Source of the DNA: JBHAEP01 sp041855665
Lineage (GTDB): Bacteria; Patescibacteriota; Saccharimonadia; Saccharimonadales; Saccharimonadaceae
DNA length: 7,402 bases
NCBI GenBank assembly: GCA_041855665.1
Contig: JBHAEP010000046.1
Location: 1 to 7,402, forward strand
Direction of reading: 5' to 3'
Shown here: piece after piece, positions 5,350 through 7,402 of the stretch
Position numbering within the stretch: the stretch's first letter is position 1
Layout of the letters: each line of letters begins with the position of its first letter
The notes under the pieces: generated by a model
What the model was told of the DNA's origin: nothing
Databases searched by the model: none
The model's input: only the letters and a program-made list of their open reading frames with translations
Made by a program: the position numbers and the translations under genes

Positions 5350-6534
5350 TTATCGTGAATTTAAAATTTCAATAGCCTTATCCTTCTGAGGGTCGCGACC
5401 ATTATTTACATCATCGGCTGTTAAATCTACTTTATGTTCAGGTTCAATGCCTTTCTGACTAATATTAACCCCTCCCGGTGTATACCAGCGAGCAATAGTT
5501 ACCTTTAAAGCACTTCCGTCGGAGAAGTTAATCATCTGCTGAACACTACCTTTTCCATATGTTTTAGCGCCAACCAAGGTAGCTTTTTTATATTCAGAGA
5601 GAGCTCCGGCGATAATCTCGCTCGCACTAGCTGAGCCTTCGTTCGTTAATATTACCGTCGGGATATTTGCTAAAATAGCTTCACGACCTGTAGCCTTTTC
5701 TCGACCAATTTCCTTGTCGCCTTTCTTCTCCACCAAGACAGTTTGACCCCTCTCCAGCCAAAGGCCAGCAACCCTCTGGGCGCTAGTCACTAGACCCCCG
5801 CCATTTCCTCGCAAGTCTAAAATCACTTTCTTAGCACCTTGATTTAATAGTTTTTGAGCCTCTTCGCGCAAAGTATCCCCGGAAGCCTCGTCGAAGCGAG
5901 AAAGCCTTAAGATTGCAATATCACCCTCTAAGCTAGCCTCCACGCTAGAGGCAACAATAGAACGACGCACTACATCAAAAGTCCTACTTTCACCATTTCT
6001 AATAACCACAATCTTAACGCTAGTGCCTACGTCACCACGAACTTTACTGACTACATAGTCAACGCTTTTACCGCTCATCTCCTCGCCATTGACACTAAAA
6101 ATCGCATCGCCAGCCATTAAACCAGCTTCGTACGCGGGATTACCAGGCAAAACCCGAATGATCGTTGCCGCATTATTCCTAGTGCCTATCTCTGCACCGA
6201 CACCTCCGCCAATATCTCCACTAAGCTCTTTTTGGAACTTCTCTGCCTCATCCTTGGTTAAATATTCCGTGTAAGGATCGTCAAGCTCGGCAACCATACC
6301 TCTTTTTATGCCATCATTGATGGTCTGCGAGTCAATTTCGCCATCGTAGTTGCTTGAAAGAGCATTATATAGCTCACGAATCTCCGAGGTTTGAATTCCA
6401 CCTTTATTACCCCTTAGAAAACGAGAAATATCGCCGCTTCTAGTGCCAGCAATGTATCCAACCATCAAAGCTACCGCAAAAAGCAGTATCAATCGCGCAT
6501 TATTTTTTATCATCTTTTGTCCTCGCCCAAGCAT
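5350..6534 (-). CDS. S41-family C-terminal processing protease with PDZ domain (CtpA/CtpB type)
   Basis: A 394-residue secreted or membrane-anchored serine protease. A signal-anchor helix lies at 13-31, the N-terminal cap region holds D-D-P-Y-T-E-Y-L at 85-92, and a PDZ domain spans about 110-190. The protease core has R-G-N-G-G-G at 242-247, the nucleophile S303 in G-S-A-S-A-S-E, and K328 and Q332 in T-Y-G-K-G-S-V-Q. The 25-residue Ser-Lys gap and K+4 Gln match the Ser/Lys/Gln triad of CtpB and its relatives. Such proteases trim extracytoplasmic proteins, often cell-wall hydrolases or their regulators. The coiled-coil/CHAP hydrolase gene 73 bp upstream on the same strand is a natural partner or substrate. 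The start is uncertain: ATG 6534 (GGAGG 4 nt upstream), ATG 6513 (GAGG 7 nt upstream) or GTG 6561. Confidence 0.92.
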   Translation of the reverse strand: MLGRGQKMIKNNARLILLFAVALMVGYIAGTRSGDISRFLRGNKGGIQTSEIRELYNALSSNYDGEIDSQTINDGIKRGMVAELDDPYTEYLTKDEAEKFQKELSGDIGGGVGAEIGTRNNAATIIRVLPGNPAYEAGLMAGDAIFSVNGEEMSGKSVDYVVSKVRGDVGTSVKIVVIRNGESRTFDVVRRSIVASSVEASLEGDIAILRLSRFDEASGDTLREEAQKLLNQGAKKVILDLRGNGGGLVTSAQRVAGLWLERGQTVLVEKKGDKEIGREKATGREAILANIPTVILTNEGSASASEIIAGALSEYKKATLVGAKTYGKGSVQQMINFSDGSALKVTIARWYTPGGVNISQKGIEPEHKVDLTADDVNNGRDPQKDKAIEILNSR

Positions 6535-6538
6535 AATT

Positions 6539-6543
6539 CCTCC
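6539..6543 (-). promoter_or_regulatory. Shine-Dalgarno sequence of the S41 protease gene
   Basis: GGAGG on the minus strand, 4 nt before ATG 6534. This argues for that ATG over the upstream GTG at 6561, which has no such site. A second weaker site, GAGG at 6521-6524, lies 7 nt before the alternative ATG at 6513, so either ATG could be used. Confidence 0.6.
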
Positions 6544-6549
6544 AAATAA

Positions 6550-6583
6550 ATATACGGCCACTTATATTTAGTGTACCGTATAT
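6550..6583. repeat. Interrupted hairpin between the CHAP and S41 genes
   Basis: ATATACGG (6550-6557) pairs with CCGTATAT (6576-6583), and inside it CACT (6559-6562) pairs with AGTG (6570-6573) around a 7-nt AT loop, for 12 pairs in all. It ends 6 bp from the GGAGG of the S41 gene and lacks a T tract, so it is more likely an mRNA processing or stability element or an operator than a full terminator. Confidence 0.5.
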
Positions 6584-6607
6584 GTATCATGTTTTGCTAG
6601 TGTTTAA

Positions 6608-7402
6608 TTATCTTTTCGGAAAACTAATGAATGTCATCGAACGATATTCAGATGGGCTAATTTTGCGCTCAGAATAAGAACCGTTACCTGCCCAGTTGTA
6701 TTCACTGATTCGAATACTTCCATCAGAATAAACTTCTTCCACATACATAACGTGCCCAGTCCATGCTGCACCGCCAACATTGGCTGGAAGAACTGCTGCA
6801 TCACCTCTTTGCGGGTTGGCGCCTACTCTCTGTGAAGTGTATCCGGATGTAGTTGACGGCCATTGATATGCATGACCTGCACCGCCAAATGATCGAACCC
6901 CATAACCTTGATTTGACAATCGCCAAGCCACATAGCTTGTACATTCCCTATAGAATAACGCCCAAGGATCGGCACAAGTATAACTATTCCAACAAGGATA
7001 TGAAACCCCAGCCCAAGGGTATCCGCCTGAACCGCCAGTAGTTACATAGCTACCCACGGCCTGGCTTGCCGGCCTACTCAAAAGAGCCTGCCTTGCTGCC
7101 TCAAGCTGCTTGATTTGACCTTGATTTTGTGCCATCTGGTCACGATAAGCCTGTTCGCTGCTATTCGTCTCAGCTAGCAGTTTTTGCTGAGCGGCTTCTT
7201 TACTAGCCAGCTCAGATTCTTTTAACTTCTGCTCAGCTAATACCTTCTCAACATCCTTTTGCTGTTCTTCTAGCTTTTGTCTTAGAGTTTTAATCTCTGA
7301 AATTTTATCAGTCAAAGAATTACTCAAAGCAGTTCGCTGTTCCTGCTTGTCAATAAAATCACCGATATTACTACTGCTCGCTAACATCTCAATTGGTGAA
7401 AT
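6608..7402 (-). CDS. PcsB-like peptidoglycan hydrolase: coiled coil plus CHAP domain (5' end cut off)
   Basis: The frame is open to the right edge. The Met at 7387 is internal, since five more in-frame codons (I-S-P-I-E) precede it and match the PcsB-type segment before the coiled coil; signal peptide and start lie outside. Numbering from that Met, residues 10-105 are a long Gln/Lys/Glu-rich coiled coil. After a Gly-rich hinge, a CHAP domain fills about 125-258, with catalytic C149 in R-E-C-T-S-Y-V-A-W, H212 in G-H-V-M-Y-V and E229/N231 in S-E-Y-N-W. CHAP domains cleave peptide or amide bonds in the cell wall. In Streptococcus the same architecture is controlled by FtsEX at division. Two more cysteines, C132 and C138, flank a Trp-rich loop. 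The S41 protease gene follows after 73 bp, probably in the same operon. It ends with TAA. Confidence 0.9.
   Translation of the reverse strand: MSPIEMLASSSNIGDFIDKQEQRTALSNSLTDKISEIKTLRQKLEEQQKDVEKVLAEQKLKESELASKEAAQQKLLAETNSSEQAYRDQMAQNQGQIKQLEAARQALLSRPASQAVGSYVTTGGSGGYPWAGVSYPCWNSYTCADPWALFYRECTSYVAWRLSNQGYGVRSFGGAGHAYQWPSTTSGYTSQRVGANPQRGDAAVLPANVGGAAWTGHVMYVEEVYSDGSIRISEYNWAGNGSYSERKISPSEYRSMTFISFPKR

Noticed and set aside
6089..6274. Plus-strand open frame of 61 codons
   Set aside because: Antisense to the PDZ region of the S41 protease, with no start signals.
6853..7041. Plus-strand open frame of 62 codons
   Set aside because: Antisense to the catalytic part of the CHAP domain, with no start signals.
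7385..7387. Met at 7387 as the true start of the CHAP protein
   Set aside because: The frame stays open to the window edge with family-like residues before this Met, there is no signal peptide after it, and no Shine-Dalgarno sequence precedes it.
1..7402. Alternative genetic code (UGA as Gly, as in some CPR lineages)
   Set aside because: All conserved Gly motifs use GGN codons, no gene needs read-through of TGA, and proteins reach expected lengths under the standard code. The lack of TGA stops among nine genes is too few to matter.
1..7402. CRISPR array, tRNA, rRNA, transposon ends or phage genes
   Set aside because: I saw no spaced direct repeats, no cloverleaf-like segment with T-loop consensus, and no transposase or phage protein on either strand.

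Overview
The window reads as a core-genome stretch of an AT-rich bacterium from the Candidate Phyla Radiation (Patescibacteria), most likely Candidatus Saccharibacteria (TM7) or a close relative. This placement is inferred from the kind of proteins present: compact versions of XseA and XseB, a TRM11/TrmG10-type methyltransferase with the variant motif seen here, a PcsB-like coiled-coil/CHAP protein followed by a CtpA-type protease, and short promoters with almost no leader. It does not come from a marker gene. Standard stop codons fit every gene. The recognisable stops are TAA or TAG, and no frame is broken by TGA. I saw no tRNA, rRNA, CRISPR array or insertion sequence.

Layout from left to right. 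At 1-237 (minus) is the N-terminal end of a soluble histidine-kinase-like protein whose phospho-acceptor His is a Tyr. At 263-918 (minus) is a membrane-anchored protein with a PsbP-like outer domain, whose reading frame breaks at a run of five A's. At 962-3258 (minus) is a tightly overlapping trio of a polytopic flippase/LPG-synthase-type membrane protein, xseA and xseB (both exonuclease VII subunits). From 3302 to 4816 (plus) run the TRM11-like RNA methyltransferase and then rpmA (ribosomal protein bL27), which has its own consensus promoter and terminator. At 4917-5300 (minus) is a stand-alone receiver-domain response regulator with its own promoter and terminator. At 5350-6534 (minus) is an S41 C-terminal processing protease with a PDZ domain. 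At 6608-7402 (minus) is a coiled-coil plus CHAP peptidoglycan hydrolase cut by the window edge.

The genes serve ordinary cell functions: DNA repair (XseAB), translation (bL27, RNA methylation), cell-wall remodelling at division (CHAP hydrolase with the CtpA-type protease, probably downstream of ftsEX outside the window) and signalling (receiver, degenerate kinase). The most striking signal is in the promoters. Five genes have a -35/-10 pair with exactly 17 bp spacing placed so that the predicted transcript starts 0-2 nt before the ATG, meaning leaderless mRNAs. rpmA alone has a true leader with a Shine-Dalgarno sequence. Between the flippase and the methyltransferase, two such promoters are superimposed in mirror symmetry about position 3280, each box doing double duty for the two directions. 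Other points worth checking are the frame break at 458-462, the His-to-Tyr change in the kinase, and the unusual motif IV of the methyltransferase.
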